A stretch of DNA of 64,000 bases, taken from assembly GCA_934481345.1 (NCBI GenBank), contig CAKSPF010000003.1, positions 62,001 through 126,000 of the forward strand. Reading direction: 5' to 3'. Under the pieces are notes generated by a model. It saw only the letters and a list, made by a program, of their open reading frames with translations. It made no database searches and had not been told where the DNA came from. A program made the translations under genes and the position numbers. Source of the stretch: an uncultured Clostridia bacterium. GTDB lineage: Bacteria > Bacillota > Clostridia > UMGS1810. Each line of letters starts with the position of its first letter. Position 1 is the stretch's first letter. Below, piece by piece: positions 49,478-57,771 of this stretch.

Positions 49478-49491
49478 CTTTTTTCCTCCTT

Positions 49492-50199
49492 TTATTGAAA
49501 TATATCATTAACGGGCTTTTCGCTTGTACGCAAAAATACCGTTATCTGACCCTTATCATCAGCCGTTGCAAGGAAAATATCCTTGTCCTGCCTTGAACCC
49601 TTTGCCTTTGCCGCAGAGCGCACCGCCTGCTCGGTAACGTTCGCTTCATGCAGGTTTTCGGTGATAAAGGTTCCGTCCGACACTACGACGATTGCAGGCT
49701 TGGTCTGCTTCGGATTAAGGTTTAAGTCCTTAGGTGTGGACGGGCGGACCTTTTCGGAAGGTATGATTGAAAATCTGCCGTTCGGCTCTATATATACCTC
49801 CGACACATCATTCAAATCAAAATATCCGTTAACTCTGAGCTGTGATAAAAATTCTATAATATCTATCTTGGAACGGTCTAAATTTTTGTTATAAATCTTT
49901 CCGTTTTTATACAGTATTTCCGTAGAACCGGTAAGATACTTGCGAAGCGGAAGCGACTTTCTGGAAAGCCACGATATAAACAGCGCCGCAAGCGCATATG
50001 CAATCATAGCTATAAACGGATCTACAAATTCCCACTTATCGGCGGTAGCCATTTCCGCCGCAATGGAGCCTATGGTTATTCCGTTTATATAATCAAACAT
50101 ACTGAGCTCGCCGACCTGCTTTTTGCCCGTAAGCTTCGTAAGCAAAAACAGCGTTATTACCGATGCAAAAGAGGTTAAAACAAGCTTTATATACGACAT
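49492..50199 (-). CDS. DUF421 (YetF-like) membrane protein
   Basis: 235 residues. Three N-terminal membrane helices (FASVITLFLLTKLTGKKQVG, ITIGSIAAEMATADK, IAMIAYALAALFISWLS) precede a cytoplasmic domain with the family signature SKIDIIEFLSQLRVNGYFDL and VYIEPNGRFSIIP. YetF-type proteins are abundant in spore formers, where some act in the germination apparatus or the spore membrane; most have no defined role. It has GGAGGAA upstream and a long palindrome just before that. It forms an operon with the SLH-PstS gene. Confidence 0.88.
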   Translation of the reverse strand: MSYIKLVLTSFASVITLFLLTKLTGKKQVGELSMFDYINGITIGSIAAEMATADKWEFVDPFIAMIAYALAALFISWLSRKSLPLRKYLTGSTEILYKNGKIYNKNLDRSKIDIIEFLSQLRVNGYFDLNDVSEVYIEPNGRFSIIPSEKVRPSTPKDLNLNPKQTKPAIVVVSDGTFITENLHEANVTEQAVRSAAKAKGSRQDKDIFLATADDKGQITVFLRTSEKPVNDIFQ

Positions 50200-50212
50200 A
50201 ATTCATTCCTCC

Positions 50213-50242
50213 GGGATAATATAATTTACATTATATTATCCC
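50213..50242. promoter_or_regulatory. 30-bp palindrome before the DUF421 gene
   Basis: GGGATAATATAAT (50213-50225) and ATTATATTATCCC (50230-50242) are perfect 13-bp arms with a 4-bp centre. The element contains a TATAAT on the minus strand and touches the ribosome site, so it may be an operator over a promoter or an mRNA hairpin. Confidence 0.5.
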
Positions 50243-50262
50243 CATGCCGTATAATTTTTATA

Positions 50263-50880
50263 CTACTGATATGTGTCTATATACTCTCTTACTCTGAATT
50301 CTATACCCATATCACGGGCGATTTTTTCGCACTGTCTGATTTCTTCCTCCGATATAACGTCAACTACCGTAAATACTACCTTTTCGGCAGCCTGCTTTGC
50401 CTCTTCGGCAAACTTCAGCATAGCGTCAAACGCCCTGCCCGGATAAATATTTTTTGTAACCTCGTCAAATCTTTCGGAGGTCGGAGCATTCAGACTTATC
50501 GAAAGCGTGTGTACCAGTCCTTTAAGTTCAAGTGCAGTGTGCTCTCTGCCGCACAAAAGGTCAGACAGACCGTTGGTATTGATACGGACGGGAAGGTCCG
50601 TATATCCCTTTAAAAATTTAAGCACTTCGACCACCGTATCCATAGCGCTGAGCGGCTCGCCGTAACCGCAGAAAACTATCTCGTTGTACTGTGACAAATC
50701 GGTTTTTTTAAATTCTTCAATAATTTGCTCTGCGCCCGGTTCCTCACCCTTGCCGAACCAAAGTGAATCCGACTCCAGAATATGGTCGCTGTGCGTGCGT
50801 ATGCAAAATACGCAGCTGCAAGGACACCTGTTCGTTACGTTAACATAAAGACCGCCGTCAAGCGGATATAAAATTGTCAT
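50263..50880 (-). CDS. TatD-associated-type radical SAM protein
   Basis: 205 residues. The 4Fe-4S/SAM motif is NRCPCSCVFCIR (CxxxCxxC), preceded by GGLYVNVTN and followed by EIVFCGYGEPL and RINTNGLSDLL. This short radical SAM type is often found next to or fused with TatD nuclease genes; no tatD is seen here. It overlaps ligA by 4 bp (ATGA) and is the last gene of the ligA cluster. Substrate unknown. Confidence 0.83.
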   Translation of the reverse strand: MTILYPLDGGLYVNVTNRCPCSCVFCIRTHSDHILESDSLWFGKGEEPGAEQIIEEFKKTDLSQYNEIVFCGYGEPLSAMDTVVEVLKFLKGYTDLPVRINTNGLSDLLCGREHTALELKGLVHTLSISLNAPTSERFDEVTKNIYPGRAFDAMLKFAEEAKQAAEKVVFTVVDVISEEEIRQCEKIARDMGIEFRVREYIDTYQ

Positions 50881-52871
50881 TTGTTTTCATCTCCGTTTAT
50901 CATTTCAAGTAATTTTTGTTCATCTATAATATTTATTCCGAGTCCCTGTGCCTTGTCAAACTTGCTGCCTGCTTCTTCGCCGGCAACCAGATAATCCGTC
51001 TTTTTTGAAACGCTTCCGGTAACTTTGCCGCCGTTTTGTTCAATAAGCGCCGCGGCTTCTTTCCTGCCCATCGACGGAAGCGTTCCCGTTATTACAAAGG
51101 TAAGTCCGCTCAAAACCTCGGATTGCTCCGTTTCATTTTCAAGGCAGACGGTATTTACTCCTGCCGCCTTGAGCGAGTCTGTCAGCTCACGAACATGCGG
51201 CTGTGCAAAAAATTCAACCACGCTTGCCGCCATTATACCGCCTACGTCATTTATAGCAGCCAGCTCCTCCTCCGTCACATCAAAAAGCCTCTCTATATCC
51301 TTGGCATAATCTGCAATAAGCCTTGCCGCGCCCAGTCCTATATGCCTTATGCCAAAGGCAAACAAAAGACGTGACAAATCGTTTGATTTTGACTTTTCTA
51401 TCGCAGCTATCAGATTATCCGCACTTTTTTCGCCCATTTTTTCCAGCGAAGCAATGTCCTCATGCTTTAGGTAGTATATATCTGCGCTGTTTTTGATGAG
51501 TCCTGCGTCAAGGAGCTTTTCTATAACGGACGGACCCATGCCCTCAATATCCATAGCGTCACGGGATACGAAATGCACAAGGTTTCTGAAAAGCTGTGCC
51601 GGGCAGTCCACACCGGTACACCTTACAGCCGCCTCGCCCTCCTCGCGGTGGAGCTTTGCGCCGCATACCGGGCAGAAATCGGGCATTGTGAATTTTCTTT
51701 CGTTTCCCGTCCGTGCGTCAAAGTCAACCGACACAATCTCCGGGATTACATCTCCTGCTTTTTGCACCGTTACGGTATCACCTATCCTTATATCCTTTTT
51801 TTCTATATAATCAACGTTGTGCAGTGTTGCGCGGCTTATGGTACTGCCTGCCACAAAGACCGGGTCAAAAACGGCATTTGGGGTAAGAACACCCGTTCTT
51901 CCCACCTGAACTATAATGTCACGCACCGTAGTTTTTTTCTGCTCGGCAGGATATTTATAAGCGATTGCCCATTTCGGAGTTTTCGCTGTCGTGCCGAGAA
52001 GCTCGCGGTCATTAAGGTCGTTAACCTTTACCACTGCGCCGTCTATGTCATAGTAAAGCGACCGGCGTATCTCGCCTATGTGTTCTATTTCTTTGAAAGC
52101 GTCCTCTATATTTTCAAAAAGAACATCATTTGATATTACCTTAAACCCTGCTTCTCTCAAAAATCTCAGACCGTCAAGATGAGTCGAAATATCCCGTCCT
52201 TCTATTCTTTGAATATTGAATACGAAAATATCAAGTCCCCTCTTGCCGGCAATTGCACTGTTTAGCTGCCTAAGCGAGCCTGCCGCCGCATTTCTCGGAT
52301 TGGCAAAGGTTGCCTCGCCGTTCTGCTCTCTCTCCGTATTGATTTTTTCAAAGGTTTTTTTGGATATAAACACCTCGCCTCTTACTTCAAGGTAAGGCAC
52401 GCTGACGTCAAGGCGCAGCGGAATACTCATTACGGTTTTCAGATTTTCCGTCACGTCCTCGCCCACAACGCCGTCGCCTCTGGTTGAACCCCTTACAAAC
52501 ACAGAATCTCTGTATTCGAGCGAAACCGAAAGCCCGTCTATTTTGTGTTCGACTGCATAGGCGGTTTTTCTGCCGAGAGCGTCCGTTACCCTTTTGTCAA
52601 AGTCAAGTATTTCTTCCTTGCTGAAAGCGTCCTGAAGACTAAGCATTTTTACCTCATGCGTCACGCTTTCAAAGCCGTCGAGTATTACTCCCCCGACCTT
52701 CTGCGACGGTGAATCCGGGGTGACAAGCTCCGGATGCTCTTTTTCGTAATCAAGAAGCCTGTGCATCAGAGCGTCATATTCTGCGTCCGTTATTTCAGGG
52801 TTGTCCTCTACATAATATTTTCTGCTGTGATATGAAATTTCCTTCTTTAAATCTTCATAATTTATATTCAT
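50877..52871 (-). CDS. ligA: NAD-dependent DNA ligase
   Basis: 664 residues, normal length. Adenylation domain with the AMP-accepting Lys in EHKIDGLSVSLEY, OB fold, a four-Cys zinc finger (CPVCGAKL and CTGVDCPAQ), helix-hairpin-helix repeats (about 440-570) and a C-terminal BRCT domain (about 590-660, GLTFVITGTLPSMGRKEAA). It seals nicks in replication and repair. The downstream partner starts within its last codon, and the upstream DUF2344 gene ends one base before its start. Confidence 0.98.
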   Translation of the reverse strand: MNINYEDLKKEISYHSRKYYVEDNPEITDAEYDALMHRLLDYEKEHPELVTPDSPSQKVGGVILDGFESVTHEVKMLSLQDAFSKEEILDFDKRVTDALGRKTAYAVEHKIDGLSVSLEYRDSVFVRGSTRGDGVVGEDVTENLKTVMSIPLRLDVSVPYLEVRGEVFISKKTFEKINTEREQNGEATFANPRNAAAGSLRQLNSAIAGKRGLDIFVFNIQRIEGRDISTHLDGLRFLREAGFKVISNDVLFENIEDAFKEIEHIGEIRRSLYYDIDGAVVKVNDLNDRELLGTTAKTPKWAIAYKYPAEQKKTTVRDIIVQVGRTGVLTPNAVFDPVFVAGSTISRATLHNVDYIEKKDIRIGDTVTVQKAGDVIPEIVSVDFDARTGNERKFTMPDFCPVCGAKLHREEGEAAVRCTGVDCPAQLFRNLVHFVSRDAMDIEGMGPSVIEKLLDAGLIKNSADIYYLKHEDIASLEKMGEKSADNLIAAIEKSKSNDLSRLLFAFGIRHIGLGAARLIADYAKDIERLFDVTEEELAAINDVGGIMAASVVEFFAQPHVRELTDSLKAAGVNTVCLENETEQSEVLSGLTFVITGTLPSMGRKEAAALIEQNGGKVTGSVSKKTDYLVAGEEAGSKFDKAQGLGINIIDEQKLLEMINGDENK

Positions 52872-53522
52872 TTAAAACACCCTTGTCATATCATCAAAAT
52901 ATATTTCCCTGCGTTCTATTGCAATATCCGTTATATTGCATCCGTAGTATTTTTCCATTGCGTTTAAAACAAGCTCCGGTTTAAGGTTTGAAAAATTCCC
53001 GGCATTTATATGCATTTTTATAAAATGGTTCTTGCCGTCGGAATTTACAACCTCTATACTTCTTACAAAATCCTTCAAATTAACTTCTTTTATTTTTCGT
53101 TTGGATTTTTTTTCGATAATTATTTCCGGCTCGTCTATAAAGCTTTTAAGCTCTGCGGGCACATCGGTAACAAATGCCGTATCGTAAACTGCACTGTCAA
53201 TATTGAAAAGCGGTTTCAGTCCGTCGGCCTTTTTTATCCCGTTTACCTTTATTCCGCGCGGAGCACATTCGTTTATGCGCTTTTTAAGCTCCTCGGTGTC
53301 CGCTTCCTCGGTCAGCTCCACATCAAGGCAGTCGCAGCAGGTAGTTGTTCCTACCGACAGCGGCAGACCTATTGTCATAACCATATGCGGATTGAAGCCC
53401 TCCGAATACTTGACGGGAACCTGCGCTCTTCGGAAGGTTCTTGTTATCGTCCTTAAAAAGTCTAAGTGCGAGATAAATTTTACTTCTTCGCCCTGCGAAT
53501 AACATACTCTGTATTTACTCAT
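52872..53522 (-). CDS. DUF2344/TIGR03936 protein, partner of a radical SAM enzyme
   Basis: 216 residues from ATG 53522 with GGAGGAG upstream, overlapping the radical SAM stop by 8 bp. KYRVCYSQGEEVKFISHLD, RAQVPVKYSEGFNPHMVMT and VELTEEADTEELKKRINECAP are typical of DUF2344. These proteins are nearly always encoded next to, or fused with, the TIGR03960 radical SAM enzyme, in the neighbourhood of spoIVF and rplU. The function is not established; a role in RNA or ribosome modification has been suggested from context. Confidence 0.88.
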   Translation of the reverse strand: MSKYRVCYSQGEEVKFISHLDFLRTITRTFRRAQVPVKYSEGFNPHMVMTIGLPLSVGTTTCCDCLDVELTEEADTEELKKRINECAPRGIKVNGIKKADGLKPLFNIDSAVYDTAFVTDVPAELKSFIDEPEIIIEKKSKRKIKEVNLKDFVRSIEVVNSDGKNHFIKMHINAGNFSNLKPELVLNAMEKYYGCNITDIAIERREIYFDDMTRVF

Positions 53523-55443
53523 AGCAAACTCCTCCCTTAAAGCAGCTTGCACCGCATGCGGAGCACTTTTGCCTGCAATTCGGAGTGATTTCCGCTCTCT
53601 GCGCTTTCTTTGCCTCGGAAATCAGAAATTCTTTTTTTACTCCTATGTCTATCATATCCCACGGGAGGATTTCATCAAAACTGCGCTCGCGCGTGTAAAA
53701 TTCCATATCAAGACCGCACTCGTCAAAAACCTCCTGCCATTTTTCCATGCTGAAATGCTCGCTCCAGCCGTCAAAGCGTATTCCCTTTTCATGCGCTTTT
53801 ATAAGCGCTGCCGCAAGCCGTCTGTCACCTCTGGCAAACACTCCCTCCAGCACGCTTACCGGCGCTTCGTGGTAGTTATATTTTATCCTTTTGCATTTAA
53901 TGGTATCTTTGAGCGCCATCTGTTTTTCCCACAGTTCCTCACGGCTGTTTTGCCTTGCCCACTGAAACGGGGTAAATGCCTTCGGTACAAATGACGATAC
54001 CGAGAGCGTTATTCTGAGTCCCGGGGCACGCTGTTCCTTGGGCACTGTGTGATAATTATAATCAACCTTTTCCGCAAGCGTGCCTATAGCGCATACGTCC
54101 TCTATTGTTTCAAAAGGCAGACCTATCATAAAGTACAGCTTTATACTGCTGTAACCTCCCTCAAACGCAAGCTTTGTGCTGTGCATGAGGTCCTCCTCGG
54201 TGATGCCCTTGTTTATAACGTCTCTCATGCGCTGGCTTCCGGCTTCGGGAGCAAATGTCAGCGAGCTTTTGCGCACCTTTGACACCTTGTTCATAAGCTC
54301 CATTGAGAATGAATCCAGTCTGAGTGACGGAAGCGACAGGCTTACATTTTTTTCTTCGGTTATCTTCAAAAGCTCGTCCGTAAATTCTTTAAGCTCGGTG
54401 TAATCCGATGTACTGAGTGACGATAGGCTTATTTCCTCATATCCCGTGGAGTCAATCAGTTTTTTGGCACAGTCAACAAGCGTTTTTGCGCTTTTCTGCC
54501 TTACGGGACGGTAAATCTGCCCTGCCTGGCAGAAGCGGCAGCCGCGTATACATCCGCGGAAAACCTCAAGCATTATTCTGTCATGGACGATTTCAATAAA
54601 AGGCACCACGAATTTATCGGGATAGCTTACCGAGTCCAGGTCCTCTATAACTCTTTTTTTGACGGTTTTCGGCACGGACCCGTCTATCGGTCTGATTTCC
54701 TTAACCGTTCCGTCATCATTGTAAAAAACATCATAAAAAGACGGAACGTAAACTCCCTGAATTTTTGAAACCATTCTCAGATATTCTTCTCTCGGAAGCT
54801 TTTTCTCTTTCCATTCCAGATATGCGTCCATGCACTCGTTCATAACCTCCTCGCCCTCGCCGAGCAGAAAGAAATCCGCAAACGGTGCAAGGCACTCGGC
54901 GCTGTACGCGCACGGACCGCCCATCATGATAAACGGGTCGCCGTCCTTTCTGTCTTTTGAAAGAAGCGGTATACGGGCAAGGTCAAGCATATTTATAATA
55001 TTCGAATAGCACATCTCATACATGAGAGTAAAGCCCAGAAAGTCAAAATGCGTAACGGGCTCACGGCTTTCCAGTCCGAAAAGCGGAATGTCGTTCTTAC
55101 GCATTTGTTCCTCCATGTCTACCCACGGTGCAAAAACTCTCTCGCACCAGGTATCATCACGCTCATTGAGAACATGGTACAGGATTTTCATTCCGAGGTG
55201 GCTCATTCCCACCTCATAAACATCCGCAAAGCAAAACGCATAACGGATTTTCACCTCAGCAGGATTTTTTATAACGCTGTTCAGCTCTCCGCCGGTATAG
55301 CGCGCAGGTTTTTCCACATGCATAAGTATATTGTCTGTTTTCTGCCGGAGCATCTGTATATCAATTCCCTTCGGTACAGCGGCAAATTTTTTTCCGCTGT
55401 CAATAGTTTTATCATCTGCATTAATAAAAATACAATTACTCAT
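53515..55443 (-). CDS. B12-binding radical SAM protein, TIGR03960 family
   Basis: 642 residues. An N-terminal B12-binding-like domain (about 45-220, with VGMSHLGMKILYHVLNERDD) precedes the radical SAM core, whose cluster motif is RGCIRGCRFCQAG. The protein ends with a Cys-rich segment (CRQKCSACGASCFKGGVC), which may bind a further metal. It is coupled to DUF2344 and lies 23 bp after spoIVFB, the conserved clostridial order. Its substrate is not known. Confidence 0.9.
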   Translation of the reverse strand: MSNCIFINADDKTIDSGKKFAAVPKGIDIQMLRQKTDNILMHVEKPARYTGGELNSVIKNPAEVKIRYAFCFADVYEVGMSHLGMKILYHVLNERDDTWCERVFAPWVDMEEQMRKNDIPLFGLESREPVTHFDFLGFTLMYEMCYSNIINMLDLARIPLLSKDRKDGDPFIMMGGPCAYSAECLAPFADFFLLGEGEEVMNECMDAYLEWKEKKLPREEYLRMVSKIQGVYVPSFYDVFYNDDGTVKEIRPIDGSVPKTVKKRVIEDLDSVSYPDKFVVPFIEIVHDRIMLEVFRGCIRGCRFCQAGQIYRPVRQKSAKTLVDCAKKLIDSTGYEEISLSSLSTSDYTELKEFTDELLKITEEKNVSLSLPSLRLDSFSMELMNKVSKVRKSSLTFAPEAGSQRMRDVINKGITEEDLMHSTKLAFEGGYSSIKLYFMIGLPFETIEDVCAIGTLAEKVDYNYHTVPKEQRAPGLRITLSVSSFVPKAFTPFQWARQNSREELWEKQMALKDTIKCKRIKYNYHEAPVSVLEGVFARGDRRLAAALIKAHEKGIRFDGWSEHFSMEKWQEVFDECGLDMEFYTRERSFDEILPWDMIDIGVKKEFLISEAKKAQRAEITPNCRQKCSACGASCFKGGVCYE

Positions 55444-55466
55444 TATATATAATACAACAAATTTCT

Positions 55467-56291
55467 TTATTTTTCAATACATTCTCCTACAGTTATGCAA
55501 GAACATTTTAAAAGAGAGCAAATCATATCCTCCTGGTTAAGCTCACCCACAAACCTGCCGTTTCTGTTTATCAGAAAAACCAGCGAATATGCTGACGTTA
55601 TCATATTTGTAAGGCACAGGGCGCTGCAATCGTAGTCAACGGTTATGTATTTTATTTTTCTTCCGGATTTTATTTCTCCGGTAAATATTCTCTTTTTTAT
55701 GCACATAAGCAGTTCTCTTTCATGCTGCAGATTGAGCAGTATAAAAAAGCCCACCGCCGCAAAGGAAAAATTGCATCCCGTCGCTATAAAAATCTGTATC
55801 CCCGATATTAGAATAATTCCGCCGGTAACAACAGTAATTCCGAGAGATTTGTTAAAGCCTGCCGCAAGCCCTTTTTTCACACAAAGGCATGAGTTAAGTA
55901 TCACACCTCCGTCAAGCGGAAGTGCAGGCAGCAAATTCAGCGCGCCGTCCGCCAGATTTGCCAGTATAAAGAAATCAAAATCGTATGAATAAATACGAAA
56001 AAAATGTTTAATAAAAAGGCAAATGCCGAGAAGTAAAAAATTACATGCAGGTCCTGCCGCCGACACAAGAATCTGCATTCTGTGATTATAAATAAGCGGT
56101 GTGGAAACCGTAAGCCCCCACGGCAAAGGCATAATTGAGCACACCTTTACATTCAGCCTGCGGCACATCAAATAATGCGCCGTTTCATGCATAATTACCG
56201 CGGTGGCAATTATCAGTATGCTTTTTACCGAAAACAAAAGCACCCACACAAAAAGTGCAAGTGCAAATCGTACACAAGGCTTTAGCTTCAC
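55467..56291 (-). CDS. spoIVFB: Site-2 intramembrane metalloprotease, SpoIVFB-like
   Basis: 274 residues with about six membrane helices. The zinc motif is VIMHETAHYLM (HExxH), and the second ligand lies in LLPALPLDGGVIL. A C-terminal cytoplasmic part (about 205-274) resembles a CBS domain. In Bacillus SpoIVFB cleaves pro-sigma-K in the mother cell after a signal from the forespore. The M23-type gene 30 bp upstream fits SpoIVFA, its partner, which supports the assignment over a generic M50 protease. The sigK gene is not in this window. Confidence 0.88.
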   Translation of the reverse strand: MKLKPCVRFALALFVWVLLFSVKSILIIATAVIMHETAHYLMCRRLNVKVCSIMPLPWGLTVSTPLIYNHRMQILVSAAGPACNFLLLGICLFIKHFFRIYSYDFDFFILANLADGALNLLPALPLDGGVILNSCLCVKKGLAAGFNKSLGITVVTGGIILISGIQIFIATGCNFSFAAVGFFILLNLQHERELLMCIKKRIFTGEIKSGRKIKYITVDYDCSALCLTNMITSAYSLVFLINRNGRFVGELNQEDMICSLLKCSCITVGECIEK

Positions 56292-56321
56292 ACTGTACCC
56301 CCTGTCAGCTGCATAGTCCGA

Positions 56322-57161
56322 TTACCTGAGCGTAATATAATCTTCGGGGTTTACGCTCACGGAATTCCGTTTTACCTCAAAATGAACGTGAGGTCCCGTT
56401 GAAATACCGCTGGAGCCAACCTCTCCTATCTTTGTATTTCCGTCCACGGCTTCGCCTTCCAAGACGCATATTTTGGAAAGATGTGCATACACGGTAGTCA
56501 GTTCTTCGGAGTGTTTTATAATTACATAAGAACCGTTTGCATCATCACTTCCGGTCGCCGTTACCGTACCGGGTGCTGCCGAAATAACCGTTTCTCCGTA
56601 TGCTGCGGCAATATCTATGCCGGTGTGCTCCGAGTTGACGCCGCTTATCGGATGGATTCTCGCACCGAATGCCGAGGTTATTTCTCCCGCCACGGGTGCA
56701 CGGAATGTCAGCGGATTTTCATTTGGCGCTTCAGACTTGCTTTCGCTTTCGGATTTTTTATTTTCGGTTTTTTCATTTTTGGATTTTTCCTCCTGTTTCT
56801 GCGCTTTGGCATTTACGGGAGCATTCTCCTTTGTTTCGGTAAGTCCGAGCTTTTTTTCGCATTTATTTATAGCGTCGGTCCACATTGCCACCGCTTTTAT
56901 TGAACCTTTCTTTACGGTCAATGCGGCAGGCATTACGGTATCCTTCCACTCCGAAACCGTGTTTGTATGATAAAGAATATGTGTTATTTTTTTTGAAATT
57001 CCGCTGCTGCTCTTTGCAAAGGACATCAGGATTCCTGCCGCAAGCAGAATAAGGCATACTGCGCTCTGAGCCTGCAAGGAAATTTTAAATGAAGCTTTTT
57101 TCTTCTGCGCGCTCACCTTTGAGCGGTATCTTTCGTTTGCTCTGCCGTACCGCCTCTCCAT
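56322..57161 (-). CDS. spoIVFA: M23 metallopeptidase-domain membrane protein, SpoIVFA-like
   Basis: 279 residues from ATG 57161 (AAGGCGG 8 bases upstream; in-frame ATG 57167 and GTG 57170 are alternatives). A basic N-terminus is followed by one membrane helix (about 30-47), a Lys/Glu-rich linker (about 110-150) and a LytM/M23 domain (about 155-275). The zinc ligands are visible: SEHTGIDIA (HxxxD) and GPHVHFEV (HxH), so unlike Bacillus SpoIVFA the domain may be catalytically active. Position directly before spoIVFB supports SpoIVFA; a SpoIIQ-like role is the alternative. Confidence 0.8.
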   Translation of the reverse strand: MERRYGRANERYRSKVSAQKKKASFKISLQAQSAVCLILLAAGILMSFAKSSSGISKKITHILYHTNTVSEWKDTVMPAALTVKKGSIKAVAMWTDAINKCEKKLGLTETKENAPVNAKAQKQEEKSKNEKTENKKSESESKSEAPNENPLTFRAPVAGEITSAFGARIHPISGVNSEHTGIDIAAAYGETVISAAPGTVTATGSDDANGSYVIIKHSEELTTVYAHLSKICVLEGEAVDGNTKIGEVGSSGISTGPHVHFEVKRNSVSVNPEDYITLR

Positions 57162-57183
57162 TTTCATCACCGCCTTGCTTTAA

Positions 57184-57212
57184 TGTATATGACAAAAACG
57201 GAAAAATTATGC
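57184..57212 (-). promoter_or_regulatory. Sigma-E-like promoter for spoIVFA-spoIVFB
   Basis: On the minus strand GCATAAT (57212-57206), a 14-bp spacer and CATATACA (57191-57184). Spacing and both boxes fit sigma-E, the factor that drives spoIVF in Bacillus. The leader would be very short. Confidence 0.45.
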
Positions 57213-57214
57213 AT

Positions 57215-57268
57215 AAAAAAGCACCGTCAAAATTCTGCTTTTAAGCTGAACTCTGATGGTGCTTTTTT
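57215..57268 (-). terminator. Terminator after the dCMP deaminase gene
   Basis: AAAAAAGCACCGTCA (57215-57229) pairs with TGATGGTGCTTTTTT (57254-57268), with an inner GCTT/AAGC stem and T's on the minus strand. Confidence 0.82.
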
Positions 57269-57270
57269 AC

Positions 57271-57771
57271 TCAATAACCGAACTTACCGCTGAGCGAGTC
57301 GTCATTTTCTATCCATTCCGACACCTCGGTTATTTTATATTCATCATTTGTAAGACGTACTATTATTCTTTTTATACCGGAATTTATTATCATGCGCTTA
57401 CACATTGCACACGAATTTGCATTATCAACGATTTCACCCGTTGCATAATCCCTGCCCACGAGATACATCGTTCCGCCGAGCATTTCCTTGCGCGACGCGC
57501 TTATAATCGCATTCGCCTCACTGTGAACAGAGCGGCAAAGCTCATATCTTTCACCCCTCGGCAAGCCAAGCTCACTGCGCATGCAAAATCCCAAATCAAG
57601 ACAGTTTTTTCTGCCGCGCGGCGCTCCCGTATAGCCTGTAGAAACAATTTCATCATTATTTACGATTATTGCGCCGTAATTGCGCCTGAGGCAAGTGCCT
57701 CTTTCAAGCACGGTTTCGGCAATGTCAAGATAATAATTATGTTTATCGCGTCTTTTGTTAGCCAAACTCAT
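57271..57771 (-). CDS. Deoxycytidylate deaminase (ComEB family)
   Basis: 166 residues. Zinc-binding deaminase motifs are CRSVHSEANAI (HxE) and NSCAMCKRMI (CxxC), and the N-terminal ERGTCLRRNYGAIIV and STGYTGAPRG are typical of dCMP deaminases. It converts dCMP to dUMP for thymidylate synthesis. It overlaps recN by 4 bp and ends the nadK-argR-recN transcription unit. ComEB of competence operons is the same family, but no comEA/EC are adjacent. Confidence 0.92.
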   Translation of the reverse strand: MSLANKRRDKHNYYLDIAETVLERGTCLRRNYGAIIVNNDEIVSTGYTGAPRGRKNCLDLGFCMRSELGLPRGERYELCRSVHSEANAIISASRKEMLGGTMYLVGRDYATGEIVDNANSCAMCKRMIINSGIKRIIVRLTNDEYKITEVSEWIENDDSLSGKFGY

